Shown here piece by piece: positions 1-9,004 of a stretch of DNA of 64,000 nt (its first letter is position 1; every line of letters begins with the position of its first letter). Source of the stretch: JBCDCU01 sp039180865 (GTDB lineage Bacteria; Pseudomonadota; Alphaproteobacteria; Rhizobiales; JACESI01); contig JBCDCZ010000003.1 in NCBI GenBank assembly GCA_039180865.1, forward strand, positions 1 through 64,000, in the 5' to 3' direction. The position numbers and the translations under genes were made by a program. The notes beneath the pieces were generated by a model that worked only from the letters and a program-made list of their open reading frames with translations, was not told where the DNA came from and ran no database searches.

Positions 1-36
1 ACGCACCTGCTGCAGAAACTGGAAGGGATTGGTCAT
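1..36 (-). CDS. secE: SecE preprotein translocase subunit, N-terminal end only (partial)
   Basis: The complement of the first 36 bases starts with ATG and reads MTNPFQFLQQVR before running off the window. This matches the usual opening of alphaproteobacterial SecE, the small essential subunit that clamps the SecYEG channel in the inner membrane. A weak purine-rich stretch (TAGGA) sits just before the ATG. Only 12 codons are visible, so the call rests on this short N-terminus. The tRNA-Trp that often precedes secE is not seen upstream. Confidence 0.55.
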   Translation of the reverse strand, partial: MTNPFQFLQQVR

Positions 37-329
37 TATCCTACCGAATGTTGCGCGCCGGTTTCTTCTGTGAAAAGAAGCAGTTATGCCGACGGATTAT
101 GGGCGCGAAAGCATTTTGACAGCCTGCGCGCCCCCAGATCAAAAATGTGCATATCGAAAAACAGAAGATTTCTCAAGGGGGGTAATGGGCTTTTGTTGAA
201 AACAAGGGCCAGCTTCAAAATGCTTTCTCTCCAATTACGACAAAGGCCGAACAAAGCCAAGCGAAGACGGGTCTGAAACAGTGCGCAAACCGCTGCAAGT
301 CTGGATTAAGGCGTGATATCGGTCTGAAC
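37..329. other. Intergenic region between secE and the first transferase gene
   Basis: About 290 bases lie between the divergent secE start and the next gene. A 68-codon open frame on the plus strand (from 70) is lysine- and arginine-rich, has no convincing ribosome site and resembles no family I know, so I treat it as non-coding. The region should hold promoters for both directions. I see no tRNA in it. Confidence 0.5.
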
Positions 330-1031
330 ATGACACTGAATCTGTCCATCATCATTCCAACCCTTAATGCAGCGCGCTCTCTCGCTGCAACAATGAGCGA
401 CCTCGAAGCCCTTCTACGCCAAGTTCCCGGCGATCACGAGGTAATTGTGTCGGACGGCGGATCCAATGATGAGACGTCCGCAATCGCCAGGACTGAGGGT
501 GCACGCGTGATAGCCGGCGCACCCGGGCGTGGAGGTCAGTTGCGTCGTGGCGCCGAAGTGGCACAGGGCACCTTTTTGCTCTTCCTTCACGCTGACACAA
601 AGCTCGACGACAACGCCGCCAATTCAATAGCGGCCTTCATGGAGCGCAGCGACACCTGGAGGCGAGCCGGCTATTTCCGGTTCGCACTTGATGATGAAAG
701 CGCGAGAGCAAGACGCCTTGAGCGGACCGTCGAGTGGCGATGCCGGACCTTCTTTTTACCCTACGGCGATCAGGGCCTGCTCATAAGGCGTGACCTCTAC
801 ACTGAGCTTGGTGGCTTCAGCGATATGCCGCTTATGGAAGATGTCGATTTCATCTGGCGCCTGAAACATCGTTACTCCAGACGGGCACTCTTTGAACTTC
901 CGGCAAAAACCATTACAAGCGCGGAGAAATTTCGCCGTAGCGGCTATATGAGGCGGTCAGCGAAAAATCTGTTCTGCCTTTATCTGTTTTGGATCGGCAT
1001 CCCACCAGCTCTAATTGCGATAGTCTATTGA
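330..1031 (+). CDS. TIGR04283-type family 2 glycosyltransferase
   Basis: A 233-residue GT-A fold transferase. The N-terminus has the family 2 nucleotide-binding start (IIIPTLN, residues 7-13) and the SDGGSNDET segment (41-49). A DxD-like HAD motif is at 87-89, followed by GDQG (146-149) and MEDVD (169-173). A hydrophobic stretch at the C-terminus (about 213-233) suggests membrane contact. The length and motif set fit the rSAM/selenodomain-associated transferase 2 family (TIGR04283). It lies 6 bases ahead of the next transferase, with which this family is commonly paired. The sugar and acceptor are unknown. Confidence 0.8.
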   Translation: MTLNLSIIIPTLNAARSLAATMSDLEALLRQVPGDHEVIVSDGGSNDETSAIARTEGARVIAGAPGRGGQLRRGAEVAQGTFLLFLHADTKLDDNAANSIAAFMERSDTWRRAGYFRFALDDESARARRLERTVEWRCRTFFLPYGDQGLLIRRDLYTELGGFSDMPLMEDVDFIWRLKHRYSRRALFELPAKTITSAEKFRRSGYMRRSAKNLFCLYLFWIGIPPALIAIVY

Positions 1032-1037
1032 GGCGTC

Positions 1038-1697
1038 ATGCAAAATCGTCACCTCATCCTGTTTGCGCGGGCTCCACGTTTTGGAGCGGTCAAAACCCGC
1101 CTCGCCCGTGATATCGGACCACTCACGGCATTCCGTTTCTACCGCAACACGCTCAATGACCTGATCCGACGACTAAACGCCACACCCGGCTTTGACCTAA
1201 GTGTCGCTGTGACACCGGACGAAGTTCTTACGGATGGTGCAGGCCCTGTATTCTCAAATGTCCATTTGGTGGCCCAGGGGCGAGGATCCTTGGGCCAACG
1301 CATGGCGCGCGCGCTCCGATACTTCGGAAACTCACCGACCATTATCGTCGGAAGCGATATTCCCGAGATCTCAAGTGCGGAGATTGATGACGCCTTCGCG
1401 AAACTCACCGATCACGATGCGGTTTTCGGCCCTGCAGAAGATGGTGGGTATTGGCTCATTGGACTGAAACAACCCACACGCCAGCCCCCGGGTTTTCTGA
1501 AAAATGTCAGATGGTCAACCGAGTACACACTCTCCGACACGTTGAGTACACTTCCTTCGCGCTACAAGGTAGCCCTGACTGCGCCATTGGATGACATTGA
1601 CGACGGCCCATCCTACATGGCATGGCAAACAAACAAGAAAACCGATAAGCGCCGAAAAAAACTGGGCGCAGCAGATAAACGCCGAGTTGTATCCTGA
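1038..1697 (+). CDS. TIGR04282/DUF2064 transferase-like protein
   Basis: A 219-residue protein of the DUF2064 (rSAM/selenodomain-associated transferase 1) family, a nucleotidyltransferase-like GT-A fold. It shows FARAPRFGAVKTRLA near residues 9-23, where the KTRL signature resembles the nucleotide-binding loop of MobA/CofC-like enzymes, then GSDIP (105-109) and GPAEDGGYWLIG (131-142). It directly follows the TIGR04283 transferase, so the two probably act in one glycan or arsenosugar-like pathway. No radical SAM partner is visible. The C-terminus is basic and lysine-rich. Confidence 0.8.
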   Translation: MQNRHLILFARAPRFGAVKTRLARDIGPLTAFRFYRNTLNDLIRRLNATPGFDLSVAVTPDEVLTDGAGPVFSNVHLVAQGRGSLGQRMARALRYFGNSPTIIVGSDIPEISSAEIDDAFAKLTDHDAVFGPAEDGGYWLIGLKQPTRQPPGFLKNVRWSTEYTLSDTLSTLPSRYKVALTAPLDDIDDGPSYMAWQTNKKTDKRRKKLGAADKRRVVS

Positions 1698-1758
1698 TCA
1701 CGCAAATATCCGATCAGGAACGCCAACAACTAAAAACCGGATTGGACTGCAACAACCA

Positions 1759-2520
1759 ATGGGTATCGTTTCAAGACTGGCGAATCCGACCCGCTTCATG
1801 GGGTATAGCGGCAAAATCCTGCCGGTTGTCAGTGCGCTTGCGCTCGCGACCTTGGCGGTCGGGCTTTACATGGCGTTTTTCGTGGCACCTGAAGATTACC
1901 AGCAGGGTCAGACGGTCCGGATCATGTTCGTGCATGTTCCAGCAGCGTGGCTTGCCATGTTCTGTTACTTGCTAATGACGATTTCCGCCTTTGGCACGCT
2001 CGTTTGGAAACATCCCCTCGCCGATGTGGCAGCAAAATCCGCTGCGCCGCTTGGAGCCATGTTCACCTTTCTCGCTCTCGTAACCGGGTCTTTATGGGGT
2101 AAGCCAATGTGGGGAACATGGTGGGTTTGGGACGCGCGGTTAACGTCCGTGCTCATCCTGTTCCTCATGTATCTCGGCCTGATTGCGCTCTGGAACACCA
2201 TCGAAGAGCCGGCGAAAGCAGCAAAGGCAACCGCAGTTTTGATCCTGGTCGGCTTCATTAATATTCCGATCATCAAATTTTCCGTGGATTGGTGGAACAC
2301 CCTCCATCAGCCTGCAAGCGTCATTCGCCTTGATGGGCCGACGATCCATTCTTCGATCCTGACGCCTCTTCTTATAATGGCGATTGCTTTCTCACTTGCG
2401 TTCATCGCCCTTCACCTGAAGGCGATGCGCAACGAAGTTCTGCGCCGTAGAGTGCGGGCGACCGAAGCGCGCCTTGCCTATGAAGGGCATCCGGCACCAA
2501 CTGCACAGGCAGCTGAGTAG
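1759..2520 (+). CDS. ccmC: Heme exporter protein CcmC
   Basis: A 253-residue inner membrane protein with six hydrophobic segments and the tryptophan-rich WWD signature (WGTWWVWDARLTS) in a periplasmic loop. CcmC loads heme onto CcmE for cytochrome c maturation. The open frame runs further upstream, to 1591, but that part overlaps the previous gene and is not membrane-like. The ATG at 1759 gives the normal family length. It is followed at 5 bases by ccmD and then ccmG, a standard order. ccmA and ccmB, which usually precede ccmC, are not upstream here. Confidence 0.93.
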   Translation: MGIVSRLANPTRFMGYSGKILPVVSALALATLAVGLYMAFFVAPEDYQQGQTVRIMFVHVPAAWLAMFCYLLMTISAFGTLVWKHPLADVAAKSAAPLGAMFTFLALVTGSLWGKPMWGTWWVWDARLTSVLILFLMYLGLIALWNTIEEPAKAAKATAVLILVGFINIPIIKFSVDWWNTLHQPASVIRLDGPTIHSSILTPLLIMAIAFSLAFIALHLKAMRNEVLRRRVRATEARLAYEGHPAPTAQAAE

Positions 2521-2525
2521 GCATC

Positions 2526-2696
2526 ATGTTTTTTGAGGGAAACAACGCCTTCATCACGTTTTCTTATCTGATCGCGGCGCTTGTTTTCTTGGCGGTCATC
2601 ATTTGGCTCTTTGTCGACGGTTCACGCCAGAAAAAGCGCCTTGACCAGCTGGAGCGGGGTAGTGAGCACAAGCCCGAAAACGGTGTAGGGTCCTGA
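2526..2696 (+). CDS. ccmD: Heme exporter protein CcmD
   Basis: A 56-residue single-pass membrane protein starting MFFEGNNAFITFSYLIAALV, with a charged cytoplasmic tail beginning GSRQKKRLDQLE. CcmD stabilises the CcmABC-CcmE complex during release of holo-CcmE. The size, one N-terminal membrane helix, basic tail and position between ccmC and ccmG all match. It starts 5 bases after the ccmC stop, which suggests translation in series. Confidence 0.88.
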   Translation: MFFEGNNAFITFSYLIAALVFLAVIIWLFVDGSRQKKRLDQLERGSEHKPENGVGS

Positions 2697-2724
2697 AAAT
2701 GAATAACGACGGGAACAAGTCTGA

Positions 2725-3348
2725 ATGAGCCAGGAAACGACCCAACAAAACGAGGCGCCTCGCAAGTTTCCTTATCTTGCCCTGTTACCGGTAGCACTTG
2801 CGGCAGCTCTGATGAGCGTATTCGCAATGAGCCTGTTCAGCGGCAAAGACAATTCCCTTGTTCCCTCTCCGCTTGTTGGCAAACCCGCACCGGAATTTGC
2901 GCTCGCGGCAGTTCCCGGGATCGAACGCAATGGCGAAGCGCTTCCGGGATTTTCAACTGCCGACCTGAAGGGGGCACCTGTCACCCTGGTGAACGTCTGG
3001 GCCTCGTGGTGCATTCCCTGCCGGGCGGAACATCCTTTTATTGAGGCTTTGGCCAAGGTAGACGGTGTTCAGATCTTTGGCCTGAACCATAAAGATCAGC
3101 CTGAAAATGCAAAACGGTTCCTTGATGAACTCGGCAACCCCTATGTCGCTGTTGGCGGGGATCGCAACGGTCGTGTAAGCATAGATTTCGGTGTCTACGG
3201 CGTGCCGGAGACGTTTGTCGTCAATTCGGAAGGCAGGATTGTCTACAAGTTCATAGGGCCGATCACCGAAAGCCGCCTCAGGAATGAGCTCCAACCGGAA
3301 ATCGAAAAAATCCTCACCGCAAGCAGCACAGCGCCTGCGACCCAATAA
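2725..3348 (+). CDS. ccmG: Thiol:disulfide interchange protein CcmG/DsbE
   Basis: A 207-residue membrane-anchored periplasmic thioredoxin. Residues 16-38 form the anchor, and the redox motif WCIPC lies at 95-99 in the typical NVWASWCIPCRAEHP context. The cis-proline motif GVPETFVV follows near 158-165. CcmG reduces apocytochrome c or CcmH before heme ligation. It closes the ccmC-ccmD-ccmG group; the 80 bases after it are non-coding. Confidence is high from the motif, the anchor and the context. Confidence 0.92.
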   Translation: MSQETTQQNEAPRKFPYLALLPVALAAALMSVFAMSLFSGKDNSLVPSPLVGKPAPEFALAAVPGIERNGEALPGFSTADLKGAPVTLVNVWASWCIPCRAEHPFIEALAKVDGVQIFGLNHKDQPENAKRFLDELGNPYVAVGGDRNGRVSIDFGVYGVPETFVVNSEGRIVYKFIGPITESRLRNELQPEIEKILTASSTAPATQ

Positions 3349-3428
3349 CGAAGCCGACCAAATAGACTTGTCCCGGATCGCAACCGTCGCGGTCCCGGAT
3401 ACGACCCGATAAAAAGTGACTGACCACT

Positions 3429-4523
3429 ATGTCCCACCCTCTTTGCGGCGCTGATCTCAAGACCCTGAGCGCCGTGTTTTCCTACGGCGGTTGGCCCGCG
3501 AAAGGAAAAGTCGCAACGACAGCCGGTATCTGGGGAGCCGCTCTCGCACGCGCGCCCTTATCCGGTCTTGAGCGGCTGACCTATGAATACCGGCTACCGA
3601 AAGCCGAGGACCTGCCCCCACCTATCTTTATTCTCGGCCATTGGAGAAGCGGAACGACCCATCTCTACAATGTGATGGTCAAGTCGAACGCGTTTTCCTA
3701 CGTCGACCCAATCGCGACCGGCATTCCGTGGGACGTCCTCGGTATCGCGAGGATCTTTCGCCCGCTTCTTGAGCGCACAATCCCGCGCGACCGCTATATC
3801 GACAACATCCCGGTCACACCGGATGCGCCGCAGGAAGACGAAATTGCCCTTGCCTCGATGACCCCGGTCTCGTTTTATCACGCCATCTATTTTCCTTCCG
3901 TTTTTCAGAAGCAGTTACGCCGCGGTCTCTTTCTGGAAGGGTTGACTGCTAGAGAACGCGAAAGCCGCAAATTTGCCTTCAGCCATTTCCTGAGAAAACT
4001 CGCCTATCGCGACGGCAAACAGCTTCTCATCAAGAATCCGGTCTATACGGGATGTCCGGACTTCGTTCGCGAAGTCTTCCCACACGCGAAATTCATCCAC
4101 ATCCACAGGAATCCCTTCGAGGTCTATCTCTCGATGCGGAACTTCTATCAAAAGCTCCTTCCGGTCTTCGCACTTCAGAACTTCGACCATGTCGACATCG
4201 ACGAAACGGTGCTTGCGACATACGACTCCATGATGCGGCGCTTCGAGGCAGAAACCGCTGACCTTAAAGCCCCCGATTTCGTCGAAGTCGGCTATGACAC
4301 GTTGAGTCAGGACCCACTTGGTACGCTCAAAACCATTTATGAAACCCTCGATCTTGCTGGGTTTGACGAAGCGGAGACAGCTTTCCGCGATTATCTCGGC
4401 TCGGTTCAATCCTACAAGAAAAATGTCTTTAAGGGATCGCCGGAAATGGCAAACAAGGTGGCCGAGCGATGCAAACCCTTCATTGAGAAGTGGGGCTATC
4501 AGATGCCGGAACTCGCCGGATGA
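3429..4523 (+). CDS. Sulfotransferase family protein
   Basis: A 364-residue protein with the PAPS 5'-phosphosulfate loop FILGHWRSGTTHLY at residues 67-80 and a 3'-phosphate site around FIHIHRNPFEVYLSMRNFY, near 220-238. The RN-F-V--L pattern is typical of bacterial sulfotransferases. The acceptor is unknown; a lipid, sterol-like or glycan alcohol is possible. Its stop overlaps the next start as ATGA (4520-4523), so it is coupled to the following lipoprotein gene. It sits between the ccm and hopanoid genes, which makes a lipid acceptor worth testing but does not establish one. Confidence 0.8.
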   Translation: MSHPLCGADLKTLSAVFSYGGWPAKGKVATTAGIWGAALARAPLSGLERLTYEYRLPKAEDLPPPIFILGHWRSGTTHLYNVMVKSNAFSYVDPIATGIPWDVLGIARIFRPLLERTIPRDRYIDNIPVTPDAPQEDEIALASMTPVSFYHAIYFPSVFQKQLRRGLFLEGLTARERESRKFAFSHFLRKLAYRDGKQLLIKNPVYTGCPDFVREVFPHAKFIHIHRNPFEVYLSMRNFYQKLLPVFALQNFDHVDIDETVLATYDSMMRRFEAETADLKAPDFVEVGYDTLSQDPLGTLKTIYETLDLAGFDEAETAFRDYLGSVQSYKKNVFKGSPEMANKVAERCKPFIEKWGYQMPELAG

Positions 4524-5656
4524 GAAACATGCGGGCCGTCCTTATCTTCGCTCCGCTTTATCTCGCTGCCTGCTCCGACGCGCCCGTCCCGGTTGTCTAT
4601 CAGCACGACCAGTGCCATCGACTTAAACTTTTAGACGCCGCAAACGGGACAAGCATTCGCGGTGCGGAAGATATTGCGAGCCTCCCAGGAGGGGATTTGC
4701 TCATCTCAGCCTATGACAGGCGGATGAAGGATGACGACGGCAAACCGCCCGAAGGCGGGGTCTATTTTTTATCAAAGCGCGACCTTGATCGAGACGAGGC
4801 GACAGTCACCCCTATTCTTACTCCGCGCGAGGGTGGATTACGCCCACACGGCATCGCGGTCCACCCCGTCGACAAAGAGACGGCCCGGATCGCAGTCGTC
4901 AACAGAGCATGGGTGTCATCTGGAGATGGTAAACCAAGCGAAGAGCCGGAAATTCTGACTTTCACCTTCAGGCTACCGGAGCGCGAAGCCGGACCCGTTT
5001 TTGCACTATCCGACGACAGATTCTGCCGGGCAAACGACCTGGCCTTCCGTGATGAAGACACGCTTGAGATGACAATAGACCGTAACGCGTGTTCCGGGTT
5101 TGCAAGCTTTTACGAGAATGTCCTGCGGCAGGAAAAAGGACGAATCCTGACGCTGGACCTATCAGACAATGCCGCGAACGTTGTTGGCACGCTCGACAAC
5201 ACCCTCGCCTTTCCGAACGGCATTGGAACAAAAAGCTTATCGTGGGAAGGAACGGAAGAAGATCAGTACGTTGCCGTTGCAGAAACACGCGGCAACCGGA
5301 TCCGTTTTTATCCTTTCGCAGATGATCCCGAAGGACGTTGGGATCCGGTCACCCTCCCCGGCAGCCCTGATAACATTACGGTCGGCAAACCTGGGCTTAT
5401 TCTGGCTGCCCTTCATCCCAATCTCGTCACCCTTGCGCTATACCGATACGACTGGCCTTTCTTTGAAACGGCACCCTCACGGATCGTGAAAATCACAGGG
5501 ACTCAGGTTCTGACTTTGTTTGACGACCCAAGCGGTGAGGTCTTTTCTGCAGCCTCAGTGGCCGTACAGACATTCGGCAAGCTGGTGATTGGAAGCGTCG
5601 GTGACGAAGGGCTTCTGGTTTGCGGCGTTAATCGGCGCACCACACAATCGAGCTGA
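4520..5656 (+). CDS. Beta-propeller (SMP-30/strictosidine-synthase-like) lipoprotein
   Basis: A 378-residue predicted lipoprotein. From the ATG at 4520 the N-terminus is MRNMRAVLIFAPLYLAACSD, with a lipobox LAAC and the modified cysteine at residue 18. Later segments such as LRPHGIAVHPVD, CRANDLAFRDEDTLEMT, LAFPNGIGT and SPDNITVGKPG look like blades of an SMP-30/gluconolactonase or strictosidine synthase propeller. Those enzymes are usually hydrolases or lactonases; the true substrate cannot be read here. The ATGA overlap with the sulfotransferase implies a joint function. An upstream in-frame ATG at 4490 is less likely because it would hide the signal peptide. Confidence 0.7.
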   Translation: MRNMRAVLIFAPLYLAACSDAPVPVVYQHDQCHRLKLLDAANGTSIRGAEDIASLPGGDLLISAYDRRMKDDDGKPPEGGVYFLSKRDLDRDEATVTPILTPREGGLRPHGIAVHPVDKETARIAVVNRAWVSSGDGKPSEEPEILTFTFRLPEREAGPVFALSDDRFCRANDLAFRDEDTLEMTIDRNACSGFASFYENVLRQEKGRILTLDLSDNAANVVGTLDNTLAFPNGIGTKSLSWEGTEEDQYVAVAETRGNRIRFYPFADDPEGRWDPVTLPGSPDNITVGKPGLILAALHPNLVTLALYRYDWPFFETAPSRIVKITGTQVLTLFDDPSGEVFSAASVAVQTFGKLVIGSVGDEGLLVCGVNRRTTQSS

Positions 5657-5681
5657 GGATGAGAATGAGCGGAGAAATACA

Positions 5682-6758
5682 GTGAGCGAAACCGTTCTTG
5701 TCACAGGAGCAGACGGCTTTGTCGGCCGCCATCTCGTGAGGCTGCTCGCCGAAAAAGGGAATGTCGTAATCGCCCTTGATCGCGGCTTTCGCAAAGCACC
5801 TGCAAACTGGCCGCGCGCGCGGGTGGAGCCTGTTGAAGCCGACATCATGAATGGCCCCGCCATCGAAGCAATCATGGAAGGCGTGGACACCGTCTATCAC
5901 CTTGCCGCCTACACGGGTCTTTGGGCGCGGGACAAGCGTGTTTATCACGCGGTCAATGTGGAAGGGACCCATCTCGTCCTGAAAGCGGCAATCAAAAACC
6001 GTGTTCGCCGTTTCGTTTACTGCTCAAGCTTCGTCACGCTCATTTCGGGACGCCGAAAAATCGTCCGCCCTGTCGACGAGACGGCACGCCCGGATCCATC
6101 TCACCTTTTCGGCGATTACGCGCAGTCGAAGGCGCGCGCAGAAGAACTTGTCTTACGCGCAAGTTCTGAAATCGAGGCCGTTGTCGTCATGCCCTCTGCA
6201 CCGCTCGGCCCAGGGGATCACAACCTCACCGCACCGACAGCCCTCGTGCGTGACCTCGCCAACGGCAACATCCCCGCCACCATCAAACAATTCATCAACT
6301 TCGTGGATGTCCGCGAACTGGTACGCGGTATCGCGAGCGCGGCTGAAAAAGGAAAATCCGGCGAACGCTATTTGCTCGCGGGAGAGAACATCCCCATGCA
6401 AACATTTCTCGAGAAGATGGAAGAAGCAACTGGGCTCCCGATGCCGAAGCGACGGATCTCATGGCGGATTGCAGCCTTCGCCACCCTGCTTGAAGAGATG
6501 TTTGTCTCACGGTTTACCGGGCGCCCGCCAAAGGGTCCACATGCGGGTGTCCTGATGGCCGGAAGAAGGCTCATCTTCAAGGCTGACAAAGCGGAAAGCG
6601 AACTCGACTTTGCCGTCAAACCGATCGATCACGCCCTTCACGCGACGCTTCTGTGGTTGCAGAAATACGGCCACTTAAAGCGGTCCGTGCCGCGTCTCGA
6701 AGAAGCGCTGAAAAAGGCCGAAGGCAAAGCAAACAATCCTGTTCAGAAACCGGCTTGA
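5682..6758 (+). CDS. hpnA: Hopanoid-associated sugar epimerase HpnA
   Basis: An extended short-chain dehydrogenase/epimerase of about 358 residues. The Rossmann motif TGADGFVG is near the N-terminus, HLAAYTGLW follows, and the catalytic YAQSK with an upstream SSF segment is present. The HpnA family accompanies hopanoid clusters and is thought to act on the sugar part of composite hopanoids. I chose the GTG at 5682 because GGAG lies 7 bases before it and the protein then begins directly before the Rossmann strand; an ATG at 5589 overlaps the previous gene. Its stop is 3 bases from the convergent hpnB stop. Confidence 0.88.
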   Translation: MSETVLVTGADGFVGRHLVRLLAEKGNVVIALDRGFRKAPANWPRARVEPVEADIMNGPAIEAIMEGVDTVYHLAAYTGLWARDKRVYHAVNVEGTHLVLKAAIKNRVRRFVYCSSFVTLISGRRKIVRPVDETARPDPSHLFGDYAQSKARAEELVLRASSEIEAVVVMPSAPLGPGDHNLTAPTALVRDLANGNIPATIKQFINFVDVRELVRGIASAAEKGKSGERYLLAGENIPMQTFLEKMEEATGLPMPKRRISWRIAAFATLLEEMFVSRFTGRPPKGPHAGVLMAGRRLIFKADKAESELDFAVKPIDHALHATLLWLQKYGHLKRSVPRLEEALKKAEGKANNPVQKPA

Positions 6759-6761
6759 ATA

Positions 6762-7919
6762 TCAGGCGTAGGTCCGCCCTTTCCACAAGCCGCCTTTCCC
6801 TCGCCAATGCGCAATCGCCGACGAGACCGTCATCGCAGTGTATAGAATGCCCGACAGAGGCAAGAGCAGCGCCCAATAGAGCGGCTTGCGGTAGAGCCGC
6901 AAGGTTGGCGCGTAGGCGACGATCGCCGCAAACCACGCCCAACTACCAAGCGTGAACGCAAGACCGGAGCCATGAAGGGGCAGCGTGAAAAACGCGAGCG
7001 GCCCGACAAGATAAATCACGAACATACCAAAGACCGTTCCGATAAGCGCAAGCGTTGAAAAGCCGAGTTGAGTGAACGCGGTGCGGGACACCATTTTCCA
7101 GATCGTTTCGAGCGCGCGATTGTCGCGCAACGACTGCACCCCGTAGTCGAAGCCCAAGAAAATCGCCCGGCGCTCACGTCCCCCAAGCTTCAAACGTTCG
7201 GCAAGCGAACAATCGTCAATCAATGTGTTTCGGACACTTTCAACACCACCAATTTCACGAAGCCGCATTCGTTCCACCAGCATGCATCCGCCCGCTGCGC
7301 CAGCCACTTTCCGTCTTGAATCATTGGTTGAAGGAAATGGATAAAGCTTCTGAAAGAAATAGATAAAAGCCGGAATAAGTAAACCGCCCCAGAAGCCTCC
7401 CGCATCGAGCTTCGCCATTACGGATACGAGGGCTCGATCATTCTGATAAGCCTCATAGACCAACCGTTGCAGCACATCGGGGGCGTGAACAATATCGGCA
7501 TCCGTCAAGAGCACATATGACGCGTTCGGCTCGAGAGTTTCGGCAGCGTTCAGACCCGTATTGACCGCCCACAATTTGCCGGACCACCCTTCCGGCAATG
7601 GCTTTCCGTCGATAACGTGAAGGGTTCGCGTTGCCCCCAGTCCAGCCTCGCGGGCAAGATCCCCCGTCCCGTCCTCTGATTGATCGTCGACAACGATCAC
7701 CGAGAACCGGCCCGGGTAATCCGTTTTCATATGGGCGGCAACGACGGCGCTAATCGACTCTGCTTCATTGCGTGCGGGGATAACCGCAACGACCTCGGGC
7801 CATTCCTGCAAATCTTCCGCTTCGCCAAGCCGAACATTGGAAAGCCAGAACCAGCCATTGAAAAAAATGAGATAAATCCAGATCGCACAGGACAGGGCAG
7901 TAAGGATGGTCAGGATCAT
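6762..7919 (-). CDS. hpnB: Hopene-associated glycosyltransferase HpnB
   Basis: A 385-residue family 2 glycosyltransferase with an N-terminal membrane helix and several C-terminal ones. Motifs include AVIPARNEAESI, VVDDQSEDGT, LLTDADI (the DxD-type site) and the late TLIDDCSLAERLK acid motif. It matches HpnB, which is found only with hopanoid genes. It lies on the minus strand between hpnA and hpnC, so it is read separately and shares a roughly 150-base divergent promoter region with hpnC. The acceptor is unproven. Confidence 0.88.
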   Translation of the reverse strand: MILTILTALSCAIWIYLIFFNGWFWLSNVRLGEAEDLQEWPEVVAVIPARNEAESISAVVAAHMKTDYPGRFSVIVVDDQSEDGTGDLAREAGLGATRTLHVIDGKPLPEGWSGKLWAVNTGLNAAETLEPNASYVLLTDADIVHAPDVLQRLVYEAYQNDRALVSVMAKLDAGGFWGGLLIPAFIYFFQKLYPFPSTNDSRRKVAGAAGGCMLVERMRLREIGGVESVRNTLIDDCSLAERLKLGGRERRAIFLGFDYGVQSLRDNRALETIWKMVSRTAFTQLGFSTLALIGTVFGMFVIYLVGPLAFFTLPLHGSGLAFTLGSWAWFAAIVAYAPTLRLYRKPLYWALLLPLSGILYTAMTVSSAIAHWRGKGGLWKGRTYA

Positions 7920-8068
7920 AAATCGGGTACTCTTCTTGGAATGGCTGAGCGAATGCCGAATACACCAATCCGGATGCGCCCGATATCAACCAGTTGTCAA
8001 TGCGGCCTTTCCCAATTAGAGGTGGGTGCAAGGTTTGACACCCTGATATTTGGCATCTGACCGGTACA

Positions 8069-8995
8069 ATGGAACGACACCCTATGTCTCTCGGCACCTT
8101 TGAACGCCAAGCAACAGAACAGCGCTCCGGTGAAACCGCGCCCGCCGGTGCGATCGAAGCCCCATCAGGCAAAGGCGCAAAGGACGAGAACTTTCCGGTT
8201 GGGTCGCTGCTCATAGAGAAGCGCCTGCGTCCGCATGTGGCAGCCTATTATGCGTTTGCACGCGCCGGCGATGACATCGGCGACGATCCCAATTTGAAAT
8301 CAGAAGAAAAGGTACACCGTCTGACTGCGCTCGAAACCGCGCTGACATCACCGGAACAGGCGCTTCCCGGAACCGACAAGGCCGTAGCACTCAATGCAAG
8401 CCTGACAGAACTTGGCGTATCGCTCGAACGCGGGCGCAAGCTATTGGACGCCTTCCGTCAGGACGCTGTGCAAAGCCGCTATCAGACCTGGGCGGACCTC
8501 ATAGATTATTGTACGAAATCTGCAGATCCTGTTGGGCGGTTCCTGCTTGATATCCATGGAGAAGATCCAGAGGGCTATAAGAATTCAGATGCGCTATGTA
8601 CCGTTCTTCAGATCCTAAATCACCTTCAGGATTGTGGTAAGGACAGGGCTGAACTTGACCGCGTCTATATACCAACCGATTGGCTATCGCAGGAAGGGCT
8701 CGACGTCGCAATCCTGGATGGCAATCACTCGCCAGAGGCGTTTCGGCGGGTTCTCGATCGCTGCCTTGATGGGTGCAATCCCCTCCTGGAATTGTGCCGC
8801 AAACTTCCACCCCGTTTGCAAAGCAGAAGGCTCGCAGCAGAATCGGCGGTCATCGTTTTTCTTGCTCACCGTCTGCATCATCGTCTCAGGAAGGGCGATC
8901 CCCTGGCGCGCCGTGTGAAACTCACAAAATCCGATTTTGCACGTGCTTTTTTCGTTGGGATCGCACGCCTTATCTTCCACGTCAAAATACGATAA
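8069..8995 (+). CDS. hpnC: Squalene synthase HpnC
   Basis: A 308-residue trans-isoprenyl diphosphate synthase-like protein. It has the HpnC opening GKGAKDENFPVGSLLI, an aspartate-rich GDDIGDDPN helix and the second motif ILNHLQDCGKDRAELDRVYIP. HpnC converts hydroxysqualene-type intermediates in the HpnCDE squalene route. A second ATG at 8084 (MSLGTFE) is an equally good start, because a GGAA lies about 9 bases before it. It is followed by hpnD after 9 bases. Confidence 0.9.
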   Translation: MERHPMSLGTFERQATEQRSGETAPAGAIEAPSGKGAKDENFPVGSLLIEKRLRPHVAAYYAFARAGDDIGDDPNLKSEEKVHRLTALETALTSPEQALPGTDKAVALNASLTELGVSLERGRKLLDAFRQDAVQSRYQTWADLIDYCTKSADPVGRFLLDIHGEDPEGYKNSDALCTVLQILNHLQDCGKDRAELDRVYIPTDWLSQEGLDVAILDGNHSPEAFRRVLDRCLDGCNPLLELCRKLPPRLQSRRLAAESAVIVFLAHRLHHRLRKGDPLARRVKLTKSDFARAFFVGIARLIFHVKIR

Positions 8996-9004
8996 GACGT
9001 CCCC

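Noticed and set aside
70..276. 68-codon plus-strand frame at the window start
   Set aside because: No ribosome site, basic low-complexity content, no family resemblance, and it lies in the secE promoter region.
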